The position numbers and the translations under genes were made by a program. A stretch of 64,000 nt of DNA. It comes from Cordia subcordata (Eukaryota; Streptophyta; Magnoliopsida; Boraginales; Cordiaceae). The stretch covers positions 2,598,501-2,662,500 of the forward strand of contig JAPTOF010000006.1 in assembly GCA_028554755.1 (NCBI GenBank), written 5' to 3'. Below are positions 38,573 through 48,700 of the stretch, one piece after another (the first letter of the stretch is position 1; each line of letters begins with the position of its first letter). Below the pieces are notes generated by a model. It saw only the letters and a program-made list of their open reading frames with translations. It was not told the DNA's origin and did no database searches.

Positions 38573-38803
38573 TCAGGAAAAATGCTTGTGATGATGATGA
38601 TGATGTCTGTGATCATCGCATCCCAAGCACTGCAATATAGGGAAACAGGCAACAAACATGCACCTCCTGAACATTCTGAATGCATAAGAGATTAGCCAAC
38701 AAGGGCAGCAACAACATGCCAAGAATGGATCATCGTATGGGCTCTCACTTTCATGGTGCTGATGATGATGATTGTCATGGTGGTGATGTTGATGACGACC
38801 CAT
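38573..38803 (-). CDS. small His/Cys-rich membrane-associated protein
   Basis: 76 residues from ATG at 38803 to TGA. Layout: an N-terminal His-rich segment (MGRHQHHHHDNHHHQHH, 1-17), an acidic hinge (ESESPYDDPF), a Cys-rich amphipathic or hydrophobic core at about 29-62 (ACCCCPCWLISYAF, MFRRCMFVACFPILQCLGC), and a C-terminal DDHRHHHHHHKHF. The pattern resembles small plant proteins annotated only as uncharacterised; I recall similar sequences but no established function. The Cys cluster may be palmitoylated or bind metal, and the His blocks may bind Zn, Cu or Ni; both are inference. A 5' untranslated exon spliced at an ATCATCAG|GTTGAAG junction (about 38823) is plausible. The low-complexity His codons (CAT/CAC) make a chance frame conceivable, but the structured core argues for a real gene. 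Confidence 0.72.
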   Translation of the reverse strand: MGRHQHHHHDNHHHQHHESESPYDDPFLACCCCPCWLISYAFRMFRRCMFVACFPILQCLGCDDHRHHHHHHKHFS

Positions 38804-39390
38804 CTCTTTTCTTCTTCAACCTGATGAATCACAAGTATTAAATCCAGAAAATTGGTACCATAAAAACACAAGAATAATGGAATGTTACTGAGAAAAACAA
38901 AGAAAGGATGAAAGGTTTCTGTGTTTCATTACCTCCTACTTTCTGTTCAGCTAAAGCTGTCTGATTATCGATTCTTTTAAGATTTGAAGCTGAGAAGGAA
39001 TCCACCAGAGCACTAAATGTTGTAATAGAGTTATGAGATTGGTTAGAGGAGAGAATATTCGTGAAATGGTGAAGAGATTTATTAAAAACTAAAAAGCAAA
39101 GCAAAGTGGTGCAGAGGGAGGCTGATTCGAACTGGAGAAGAGCTATAAACCGTGTGAATTGCGTGTTACGTCTCCTTATTTGTCATTATTGTATTCTCTT
39201 CTCTTTTTTTCTTTTCCTCCTCCTTCTTCTTCTTCTTCTTCTTTTTTTTTTTTTTTGCCCCTTTCCTTAACAGCAACTCGCCCACACAAGGTTAGATGAA
39301 TCTGTTCTAAAGACTCAAATTCTAATTAAGCACAGATCTCAATATATGTTCTACGAATCTGTTTGGTCTAACAATAAGATTTTACTGGCT
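38804..39390. other. upstream region of the His/Cys-rich gene
   Basis: Holds its likely leader and promoter and a pyrimidine-rich (TTC)n/T tract at about 39198-39256. No other gene is seen; the 88-codon frame at 38838-39104 is probably leader sequence. Confidence 0.4.
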
Positions 39391-39835
39391 GTTTGGAACA
39401 AATGAACTCCATAAAATTTTGTGGAATTCATTTACAAATATAAATTTTTATGTTTGGTAATACTTTATTAAGATATGTAATTCATTTGAAATTCCAAAAT
39501 TTGTAAATTATGGATTTGCTCTAGTTATAGTCAAATCCTAAATTAAGAGGCTGAATTTGCAAATCCACAAACCCACAAAAAAGCTTACGAAGGCAAAATT
39601 ATTCCTATAGTTAATAAGATAATATAACACTATCCTTTTTTATTCAATCCTATTTAAGTAAAGTACACATAATAATTCTAATTCCACATGTGTTTCGACA
39701 TGATTTACAAGTGATAGAATTGACTTAAAACTGTTTATGTATCAAAACAATAAATACATTTATAAATATAATTCTTTATGAAATTCATTTACAGATCAAA
39801 CGAATTCCATATCATAAAAGCTTTCAAACACTGGG
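39391..39835. mobile_element. MITE-like element with imperfect inverted ends
   Basis: Left end CTGGCTGTTTGGAACAAATG followed by AACTCCAT and GGAATTCATTTACAAAT; the complement of the right end reads CCAGTGTTTGAAAGC, then ATATGGAATTCG and CTGTAAATGAATTTCAT. The ordered matching blocks indicate inverted terminal repeats of about 60 bp with divergence. There is no coding capacity. Confidence 0.5.
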
Positions 39836-40060
39836 TTAATTTTAAGTTGAAGAAGAGTTTTAAAATTACAAATAAATAAAAGTTGTTAATTGTTTAGATT
39901 TGTATTTTAGTATTTGGACTTTTAATTATTTTAAGAGTAATGTTAAATTTTAAAAAATATAGACTAATATTTTTGAGAAAAAATAAAAAAATAACTTCTA
40001 ACATAATATAAAAATAATTTCCTAAAATTATTTTTCGAAAAGCTCTACTGTGGAACATAA
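39836..40060. mobile_element. MITE-like repeat, family A copy 3 (degenerate)
   Basis: The interior phrases AAATAAAAGTTGTTAATTG, TTGTATTTTAG and a GAGAAAAAAT block followed by AACATAATATAAAAATAATTT are in the order found in the copies at 7.6 and 15.4 kb. Ends are not clear. Confidence 0.4.
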
Positions 40061-41181
40061 TTTTAAACTTGGTATAGTTGACAACAATAAGTGTTTACGA
40101 AATCATTTAGTTTGATTTTCGAAGAGACATAATTATTGTATTTATTACAATAATGTTGGCTAGTCTGGCACTTTATTCATATAAAAATTGTGGGCAAGAA
40201 CAGCTGTTAGCATCTTCGGATTTAATACAACGTGGCATCAATCACGGTTGTTGGTCGGGTGTTTGGTTTGGGAAGTTTTTGATTTTTTTTTTTTTCTTTC
40301 TTCTTTCTTCTTTCTTTTTTCGTGTGAGAGAAAGAATGCTTGGGAGGAATTTTTGCCGTGCTAAATTTGCTTTAAAATGGTAGGTGTTGAAGGAAAAGAC
40401 AAGCACATACTAAATGTTTAATGATACATCAAGAAGTCTTGTATGTTTTGACTTGCAGTTACCTTTTAATTTACGTCTAAACAACTAGTTAATAATACTT
40501 ACCTGAATATTAAGCATAATTTTGAAATTGGTAATGTAAAATTATCGGATATTAAATATAGGTCAGATCCTAAAATTACTGGAACTTCAAGAATTTGCAA
40601 AAACAAGAAAAAGAGGGTAAAACAGAACTCGAGAGATCTGCAAAAGGAAAGAAAAGAAAAACATAGTAACTTGATGAATTTTAGAGATCTTGGGGGAAAA
40701 AAAAAAAAGAAGAGGGAGCCAAAGAGATTACTATACCAGCTAATGGAACTTTGCTATAGAGGTAAGACCCTGTTATTTATATAGAGCTCGAATATATCAT
40801 AGTAGCAATACAATTAGAGTTCTTCTTTCTTATTGGATAAGCAGGTTGGCTTGATTGGATCCAAAAAAAAGTCCATAGTACAGTTTGTATAGGAGCCTTT
40901 CTTTTATGCTAAATCCTTTAAACCTTGAATTCAAACTTCGACCTCGAAAATTCGGACTAAGTAAGATCAAATAGTCTAATTTCAGTGGTGCCTTCTTCGA
41001 TCAGTAACCTAGAATATTTACGTGTAGTCAAATATATTCATATAGAACATGTGCACTTTACATGATTATATCAAAACTTTACCATGAATCAACTTATAAA
41101 GTTAATTCTCACTTCTAATCCATATTTGAAAAAACAAAGGGAAAAAGGAAAAACAATAACTTATGTCCAATGTACAAAGTT
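40061..41181. other. spacer, no gene seen
   Basis: AT-rich sequence with pyrimidine run 40280-40320 and purine run 40690-40710. The frame at 40153-40383 has no recognisable homology. Confidence 0.4.
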
Positions 41182-41911
41182 TAGAGCATGTTCGGCAAAT
41201 TTAGCTGTTGCAGTAACTGATAGTTGTTTGGGTAGCTGATAACTGTTGTATTCTAGTTGTTAGCAGATAGCTGTTTAACTAGCTGATTGAACAAAACATG
41301 TTCGGTAAAATTAGCTGTTAGATTAGCTAATGAATGTTAAATGACATAGAAGGACATTAATATCTTGTTGTTATTATTATTATGATAATTGTAATTACTA
41401 TTACTATTATAGGAATAAGATAATATATTTCATAATTAGATATTTATTCTCATAACCATATTTTAATATTAAAGTATAACTAATTTTTTGATAAAACATT
41501 TATATCAATATTACAAAAGTTAATTTTAATAGATTCAAAATTATTTTGTATAAAAGAAAGCACTAATAAAACTTATGCTTTTAGTAATGTTGATTATATA
41601 GAAATTGAAATTCATTTTTATATTATTTTTTATTTATATTTGTGAAAGAAAAGGTAAAAATATAGAGAAAAAGATTGGAGAAAGAATAGAAAAATCAAAA
41701 AATGCAAAAAGGGTAGAATTGCCAAAAAAAACATAAAAAGCTAAAAGCTACCTGAAACGCTAAAATTTTTAGCTTTTGAGAAACGCTAGTTGAAACTTTA
41801 AAAGCTACTTGAAACGCTAGTTTACCGAACAACAATAATTTAACAAAATAGCGTTTTGACTAGTCAAAACGCTAAACGCTACTTGAAAAGCTGTTGCCGA
41901 ACAAGCACTTA
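41182..41911 (+). mobile_element. MITE-like element, family B copy 2
   Basis: Left end AGCATGTTCGGCAAATTTAG; the complement of the right end is AGTGCTTGTTCGGCAACAG, giving an inverted repeat with a shared TGTTCGGCAA core. The interior has AGCTGATAACTGTTG, TAGTTGTTAGCAGATAGC and AAATGACATAGAAGGACAT, all found on the complement of 7952-8753. Inner copies of GTTCGG(C/T)AA suggest nested or slipped ends. It lies about 260 bp before the PPR start codon. Confidence 0.7.
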
Positions 41912-41928
41912 GTCTAAAAAGAATCACA

Positions 41929-41929
<1 letters not shown>

Positions 41930-41972
<43 letters not shown>
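41930..41972. repeat. (ATA)n microsatellite
   Basis: About 14 trinucleotide units directly after the family B MITE-like element and 197 bp before the PPR start codon. Confidence 0.95.
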
Positions 41973-41973
<1 letters not shown>

Positions 41974-42168
41974 TTATATTTAGAAAAGTGAAAAAAGGAA
42001 GCTTTAAATGTATCATTTATCTTACATTTTTTATAAAACTTTATTTTCACAACTTAAATTCTTAATTTACAAATCCTGGTAATCAAGTCACATGACTAGT
42101 AATATTTGTCCACCAACTTTTATTATAAACAAGCTCAACCTCAAACCTCAAACTCTCAATATGATGAC

Positions 42169-44751
42169 ATGTATTTCAATCTACTCCAATCTCAAAAATT
42201 ATCAACTCTAACACAACAGACAAAAATCCATTTATCTTCTTTGCTTAATTCCAAGATCAAAGCTTTAGTCCAACAGCAACATTATTTACAAGCTCTTCGA
42301 GTCTACACCAAAGAACCATACTTTCCTTTCAACACTTCCAAATTCACCTTCCCTTCTCTCCTCAAAGCCTGCTCTTCTCTTTCAAAACTCAACTATGGCA
42401 AAGCAATCCACGCAACAATCATCCAAATGGGTCTCCAGTATGACCCTTACATCACCACTTCACTCATTAACATGTACACGAAATGTGGCTTTTTGTGCAT
42501 TGCACAAAAAGTGTTTGATAATATGCTCACGCTTAAATGTGAATTACTGGGTCAAGATGTTACCATTTGGAATTCAATGATTGATGGATTGTTTAGAAAT
42601 GGGGTAATTGAGGAGGGTTTAGCTCATTTTCGGCTAATGCAAAAGATGAGTGTGAAGCCTGATGATTATAGTCTTAGTATTCTACTTGGTGTGTTTGATG
42701 ATTGTAATTTGAGTTTGTTGAAAGGAATGGAAATTCACGGTTATGTGGTGAGGAACATGTTTGATGATGACCCTTTTGTGGTGACTGCATTGATTGAAAT
42801 GTACTCCATAAATAATAGGTTAAGGGATGCTTGGTGTGTCTTTGAGAAGTTAGCAGATAAGAACAACATTGTTGTGTGGAATGCAATGATCAATGGGTTT
42901 TGCGAACATGCTTTGTGGATAAAGAGCTTGGAGTTGTATTCACTAGTGAAGAATGAGGGCTGTAGGTTAGTGTCCGCGACATTTGCTAGTGCATTGAGTG
43001 CTTGTTCTCAAGGTGAAGATTTGGAGTTTGGTAGACAAGTGCATTCGGATGTTGTTAAGCTGGGGTTTGAGAGTGATCCGTATTCTTGTACATCACTCTT
43101 GACCATGTATGGCAAGTGTGGAATAATAAAAGATTTGTATGAAGTCTTCTGTTCAGTAGAAAATAAAGAAGTCGAAATATGGAATGCAATGATCTCAGCT
43201 TACGTTAGTAATTGCTGTTATGAAGATGCTTTAACTGTCTATCATCAAATGCATCTAAAAGAAATTCCATCAGATTCTTTCACAATTTCGAATGTTTTGA
43301 CATCTTGCAGTGCAACTGGTTTATATTGTTTGGGTAGGGCGCTTCATGGCAAGCTGATCAAGAGACCAATACAAAATAATATCGCTGTGCAGAGTTCTCT
43401 CTTGACAATGTACGCAAGATCTGGTAGTATCCATCATGCCCTTGGAATTTTTAACCGTATGAAGGAAAAGGATGTGGTGGTCTGGGGTTCAATGATTTCA
43501 GGATATTGCCAGAATGGGAAATTCACAGAGGCTTTGGACTTGTTCCAGGCAATAGATCCTGACAGCATAAAGCTAGATCCTAATCTGATAGCAAATGTAA
43601 TAAATGCCTGCGCAGGACTAAGAAGTAGTTATCTTGGTTGCTCCATTCACGCATTTGTCATTAAATGTGGACTGGAATCAGATGCTTTTGTGGGTAGTTC
43701 TCTCATAGATTTTTATTCCAAATGTGGACAACCAAACAGAGCTGGAAATGTATTTGCTGGTATCACAAGCAAAAATTTAGTCGTTTGGAATTCTTTAATG
43801 TCATGTTATTGCCAAAATGGCCTATCCGAGCTCTCCCTTGGTCTCCTTCCTCAAATCATGCAGCATGGCCTGTGTCCAGATTCTGTTTCAATCACAAATG
43901 CCCTAGTAGCAGTTTCGTCAGATGCAGCATTGCTTAGAGGAAAGGCTATTCACTGTTATCATATAAGATTACATATTCCAGATGATATTCAAGTGGAAAA
44001 TGCATTAATTGATATGTATATCAAGTCTGGATGCTTGGGATATGCTCAACTTCTATTTCAGAACATGTCTGAAAGGAACCTAGTAACGTGGAATTCGATG
44101 ATAGCTGGCCATGGAACCCATGGCGAATGCCTTAAAGCAATGAACTTGTTCAGTGAGATGCAAGATTCAGGAATCAAACCAGATGATGTGACGTTTCTTT
44201 CTCTAATATCCTCGTGCAACCATTCTGGTTTGGTTGATGAAGGGCTCAAGCTGCTCCACTTGATGCTGGAGTACAAAATTGAGCCAAGAATGGAGCATTA
44301 TGTAAATATAGTGGACCTCCTGGGCCGCGCTAAGCACTTGGATGAGGCTTTCACTTTCATACAGAACATGCCCATAGAATCTGACAGAAGTATATGGCTT
44401 AGTTTGTTGTCTGCCTGTCGGGTCCATTGCAATGTAGAACTTGGAGAGATTGCTGGCCAAAACCTAATAAACTTGGATCCCAGTAGAGGTAGTAATTATG
44501 TGCAGCTATTGAACCTATATGTAGAAGCCGGTTTACAGGAAAAAGCAGCGAACTTGAGGGCGTCAATGAGGCACAAGGGGTTGAAAAAGATCCCTGGGTG
44601 TAGTTGGATTGAGGTGAAAAACAAAGTTGATGTATTTCACGCATCAGATTGCTCCTGTTCTAGGACAATTGAGGTCTATGAAACACTCAATAGTCTGAGA
44701 AACAACATGAAGAGGAGACAGAATTATCACGAAGCTGTTGAGGCACTGTGA
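42169..44751 (+). CDS. PPR protein, PLS class with E/E+ tail
   Basis: Organelle RNA-binding pentatricopeptide protein, 860 residues, intronless. The open frame extends to a TTG at 42106 just after an in-frame TAA, but the first ATG is 42169. Repeated PPR signatures run through the whole protein: Y.KCG/Y.RSG helices (MYTKCGFLCIAQKVF, MYGKCGIIKDLYEVF, FYSKCGQPNRAGNVF, MYIKSGCLGYAQLLF) alternate with VWN.MI / TWNSMIAGHGTHGECLKA motifs, the P-L-S pattern. The last part has the E motif (SIWLSLLSACRVHCNVELGE..., KKIPGCSWIEVKNKVDVF) and a short E+-like segment ending in KRRQNYHEAVEAL. There is no DYW deaminase domain, so if it takes part in C-to-U editing it must recruit one. Closest relative by memory: Arabidopsis At2g40720. 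Targeting is presumed mitochondrial or plastid; no clear transit peptide can be read. Convergent with the SCYL gene. Confidence 0.93.
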   Translation: MYFNLLQSQKLSTLTQQTKIHLSSLLNSKIKALVQQQHYLQALRVYTKEPYFPFNTSKFTFPSLLKACSSLSKLNYGKAIHATIIQMGLQYDPYITTSLINMYTKCGFLCIAQKVFDNMLTLKCELLGQDVTIWNSMIDGLFRNGVIEEGLAHFRLMQKMSVKPDDYSLSILLGVFDDCNLSLLKGMEIHGYVVRNMFDDDPFVVTALIEMYSINNRLRDAWCVFEKLADKNNIVVWNAMINGFCEHALWIKSLELYSLVKNEGCRLVSATFASALSACSQGEDLEFGRQVHSDVVKLGFESDPYSCTSLLTMYGKCGIIKDLYEVFCSVENKEVEIWNAMISAYVSNCCYEDALTVYHQMHLKEIPSDSFTISNVLTSCSATGLYCLGRALHGKLIKRPIQNNIAVQSSLLTMYARSGSIHHALGIFNRMKEKDVVVWGSMISGYCQNGKFTEALDLFQAIDPDSIKLDPNLIANVINACAGLRSSYLGCSIHAFVIKCGLESDAFVGSSLIDFYSKCGQPNRAGNVFAGITSKNLVVWNSLMSCYCQNGLSELSLGLLPQIMQHGLCPDSVSITNALVAVSSDAALLRGKAIHCYHIRLHIPDDIQVENALIDMYIKSGCLGYAQLLFQNMSERNLVTWNSMIAGHGTHGECLKAMNLFSEMQDSGIKPDDVTFLSLISSCNHSGLVDEGLKLLHLMLEYKIEPRMEHYVNIVDLLGRAKHLDEAFTFIQNMPIESDRSIWLSLLSACRVHCNVELGEIAGQNLINLDPSRGSNYVQLLNLYVEAGLQEKAANLRASMRHKGLKKIPGCSWIEVKNKVDVFHASDCSCSRTIEVYETLNSLRNNMKRRQNYHEAVEAL

Positions 44752-45784
44752 CAACCAACAACCAGCAACCAGAGGCATTTTCCCAAGGGCGACACTGCTG
44801 TCGTATGCACGAGGTGGCTGTACGAGGATCATTTGGTATGTCTTCAAATGAATTTCTTTGTACATTTGGCAAATCGAGTAGGCCACCATCAGCTAAAAGA
44901 TAGATGTTTTCTCCTGTGTTTTGGGGAGATGGTCCCTGGTGATCAAACTACAGATGGATCCCACTGAAGTACCCAGAATGAATCAAAATGTTATAAACAG
45001 TACTGTGGTCGAACAGATTCTTCAGTAAACTGAGGATGATCCTGAGCACAAGATAAGTGGCACCAGCCATGTCGACCTAAGGTTGGGATGACACCATTGC
45101 ATGTCTCTCGGGGGGTTTACTGCTACTTTTGATGGCACAAAACTTCTGGAGATAAAGGATAACAAGTTCTATAGGGGTGCTGCAAAGATGCTGAGGCAGC
45201 CTTTCCTTCAGAATATCAGAAAGCCGTTGATCAACGAGGAGCGGCTTTGTAGTGCACTGTTACAGCCTGAGACATCAAGGTTTCTGATGGGAAGCAGAAT
45301 ATGAAGATCACAATTCATATTAGCATTACACTCTAAAGCGTGCAAGATTGAACAAGTTGACTTGTTAAGTAGTAACTCGCAATGTATCATTAATGTGTAT
45401 CTGTGGTTGGACAACACTTACATATTCTATTTCATCATGTGGACTAAAATTTACTTGAAGCAAAATTGATAAAGGAACTGGCTTTAAGTACCATTTTCTA
45501 GCATCTGCAACCAAAGTACCTCGGAATATATCTTACCACCAGATCTGCAAGATGATGAAATGCGTAATGCAAAAAGAATTACAACCATGATCAATGTTAG
45601 GAGAACAAGTGGTTGGTTCAACAATTAATATTACAAATAACATGTGATGTAAAAAGGAAAAAGGTACAACTCATCTAGAGACCCAAGTTCTTCATACTTC
45701 AATTGAACTTCAAAGTCGCCAGATTGAGAGAACATGTACAGATCTTAATACCACTCCTCTATGCTCCTTGTTTTGACTTGGAAC
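44752..45784. other. convergent 3' flanks of PPR and SCYL genes
   Basis: No independent gene is supported. A 67-codon frame at 45101-45304 (+) begins MSLGGFTATFDGTKLLEIKD and has a less AT-rich composition, but I do not recognise it; it may be part of a long PPR 3' untranslated region. From about 45480 the region probably belongs to the SCYL 3' untranslated region. Confidence 0.4.
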
Positions 45785-48700
45785 TTACATACCGGATGAT
45801 GTTCTGTTTATCCTCTGGGCACCCAATTTTGGAGCAGCAGGTTTGTTACCTCTGCCTCGGCCTGCTGACAAAGGCTTGGCTCTAGCCGTAGGTGGAGGAG
45901 CTGCAATAGCAGCCCACGGATCATCATCGTCGGCTGTTCCACTTGTTTTCAATTTCAACGGTTTTGATGATGTTTTTGGAGCTGGAGCGGCTATCGCAGC
46001 CCATGGGTCATCTTCATCAGTGGACCCACCTGTTTTTGAGGTCAATGGTCTAGACATAGATTTCGGAGCAGGAGCAGCTATTGAACCCCACAACTCATCA
46101 TCTTCACCTTTGCTCATCTTTGTGGTGCTCTTCGGTTGCAAACTTGTATCTAAATCAAAAGAAGTAAAAAGGAAAAGAGAGGCGGTCAAGTCATGCGCTT
46201 TTCAAGGGGCCAAAATTGAGATCATTAAAATAGAATTCCATCCAGGGAGAAAAATGCTTTTACATACTTTAAGCAACATGCGCAATGTAGTCATATCGCC
46301 TAAATACTAAAAAAACAAAAATGATATTTATACCTTCCCCATCATCTTGCTTGAACTCGCACCTTTGGTAATATTTCAGCCAAGATTCAAAGTGAATCAC
46401 TTGTGTCTAGTATGTCTTTCTCAGAATAGACAAGACTTCCTCCACCCAACAACCCCCTGCCCCCCCCCCCCAAAAAAAAGAGTAGCCTCTCCTCTATGAG
46501 ACAAACACCACTTAGCCTTTTCCCCTCATCAGACATAAAACTAAATCAAGAATACTGAAATACTTGAATCTAATTTTATCATTCTTATTCTGGATTGGCC
46601 ACTGGACTCAACCAATCATTCCTATTTGCTTTTCTCAGTTTTCCTACTTCTCTTTCTTTGCTATTATTAGGCTTATAAGCTTCACTGATCAAATGAAAAT
46701 GTGATTACCTTGAGATTTTGGTTGCACGACAGGCCGCTTTTGAGCTGCTTGAATGTTTGCAAGAGCTGGAGACGGTTTTGGCTCCTCAAGTGGCTCCAAT
46801 TCATCCCATCCTTCTTTGTCGCTCTCATGATTTTCATTAATTCCATTTTCAACATCTCCCCATCCATCAGTTGATGTTGGCGACACCGGAACAGGCTGAT
46901 CAGCCATACTGCTGGTGGAATTTACATGGACAGGCGTAACCCTTGCACCATCTATTTCTGAGAAATCACAAGGAACCAAACTTTATACAGACTGGAAAAG
47001 GAGCATGTGGCCTATATGTAAGTATCATGTTGGAGGAAGATACCTAGAAGAACTACCCTTAACTGGGAAATTCAGTGTTGTCTACAACTTATACCAGATC
47101 ATCTTTTATACTGTAGTTATATATATTTAATGGGTCTGCCTCCAAGATATCCTGTAATTATTTTTCTTTTTCCGGGCTGTGTGGGGTGGGTGGGGGTGGG
47201 GCTGGGGTGGGGGCCGGGGGTAGGGGGCACGTCTTTGACTTGTTTGCAGACATCCTCATCTTTCCGACTTCTGAGCAATAAATGTTGTTTTTAGAGTAAG
47301 TGGAGATTGAAATGACCAATTCTAGAGAAAACTGTACTCGAAGAACTTATTAGCAACATTTGGAGCATATATGCCTGAATAAGAAAAATATCGAGCTTTG
47401 AATGCTAACCTGAAGAGGCATTGGAGGTTGCAGAAGCAAGAGGTGCACTTGGATTTGCTGAAGCAAGGGGAGTTTGTTCAGAAGGTTTCCCTTTATGAGT
47501 CAATGAGCTCATGGCCCATCTGCATCATATATAGACAACAAACATTTATGCCAAGTGCTCTGAAGAATCAATGAAGCAATCATTCTGAATTATGCATGCA
47601 CTCCAATAAAGAACACTGGATATCATGGGAAGGGCAAACATCCATGATCTTGGTGTTCAGGATCAACTCCAGTAAGAAGAAAGACGCTAAGCAACTATCA
47701 ACTAGAAACAAGAAAATAAGGGGCAAAAAAGGGAAGGAAAAACAAAAAGAAAGAAAGCCTTGGAAAGGAAATATTTAATCCGGTCTACAGAAGAACAAAC
47801 ATCTGAATGACTGTAAGTTTTAACGAAACATACCCAAGTAAACCGGCATTTCCAGACGCTGATAAAATTCCTGTGCTTGGCATCCCAGAGTTATCTTCAG
47901 AGCTCATCTGCAAAGGACCAGAAGAAACTTTCAATAAAACACCCGAGGATAAAAGGCAAGGGAGACAAAGGGAGGAATAAGCAACCATCAAACCATCCAG
48001 TACACTCTAGGAAAAGATAAGTAGGAAGATGGAATTTCAAGATGGTTGATATAGTGAGTCCCATGTGGTCGTATACATGTCCAAACAGATCTAAAGACAT
48101 AGCACAGGATCTAATTCCCTGCACTCACCACCCATACACTGACTCGCACACACTATAAGAAAGGGGGAGAAAGAACAAATTTAAATAAAAAAATAAAGCC
48201 CCTGTAAGGAATTTAAGCTTCATCTTAGTGATCCCCTATTTTAAAATCCTTAATCAAACGTTGGGAATATCTTAATCAGTGAGACTTACACCCATATGAG
48301 TACATATTTAAGTCCAAAAAATGCTCAAATCTATCAGGACCAAGCTAAATCTTCAAGCCTCCCAAAAAGCCTATCCTCTTCTTTTGGTGTCGTAAGCTCA
48401 GTTCATAAACCAGCAACCAGAATCTTATTACATAGCAGGAAAATTCTCATTAAGTTCATGCTTAAGAATAAGGATTCACAGATTCAACGTACTCTTTTCA
48501 GCCAGGAGATAACACAAACTCAAGGTTTAATATTTTAGAGGAAAGTATTTTCAGAAAATCATTCTGGAAAGAGAAACCCAGACAAATTCAGTAGCATACC
48601 TTCTTCTGGTGCTCTTTAACTAATTGCAAAAATTGATCAACTGCTTGGAAAGCCTTTGATTGAACATCACTGCCATCGAAAAATAGATGAGGTTAAACAT

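Noticed and set aside
42106..42168. PPR protein starting at 42106 (881 residues)
   Set aside because: The codon at 42106 is TTG, directly after an in-frame TAA. The first ATG is 42169, giving 860 residues, which fits the family.
45843..46310. 155-codon + strand frame antisense to the SCYL tail
   Set aside because: It mirrors the repetitive DDPWAAIAAP exon on the other strand and has no homology or plausible start context.
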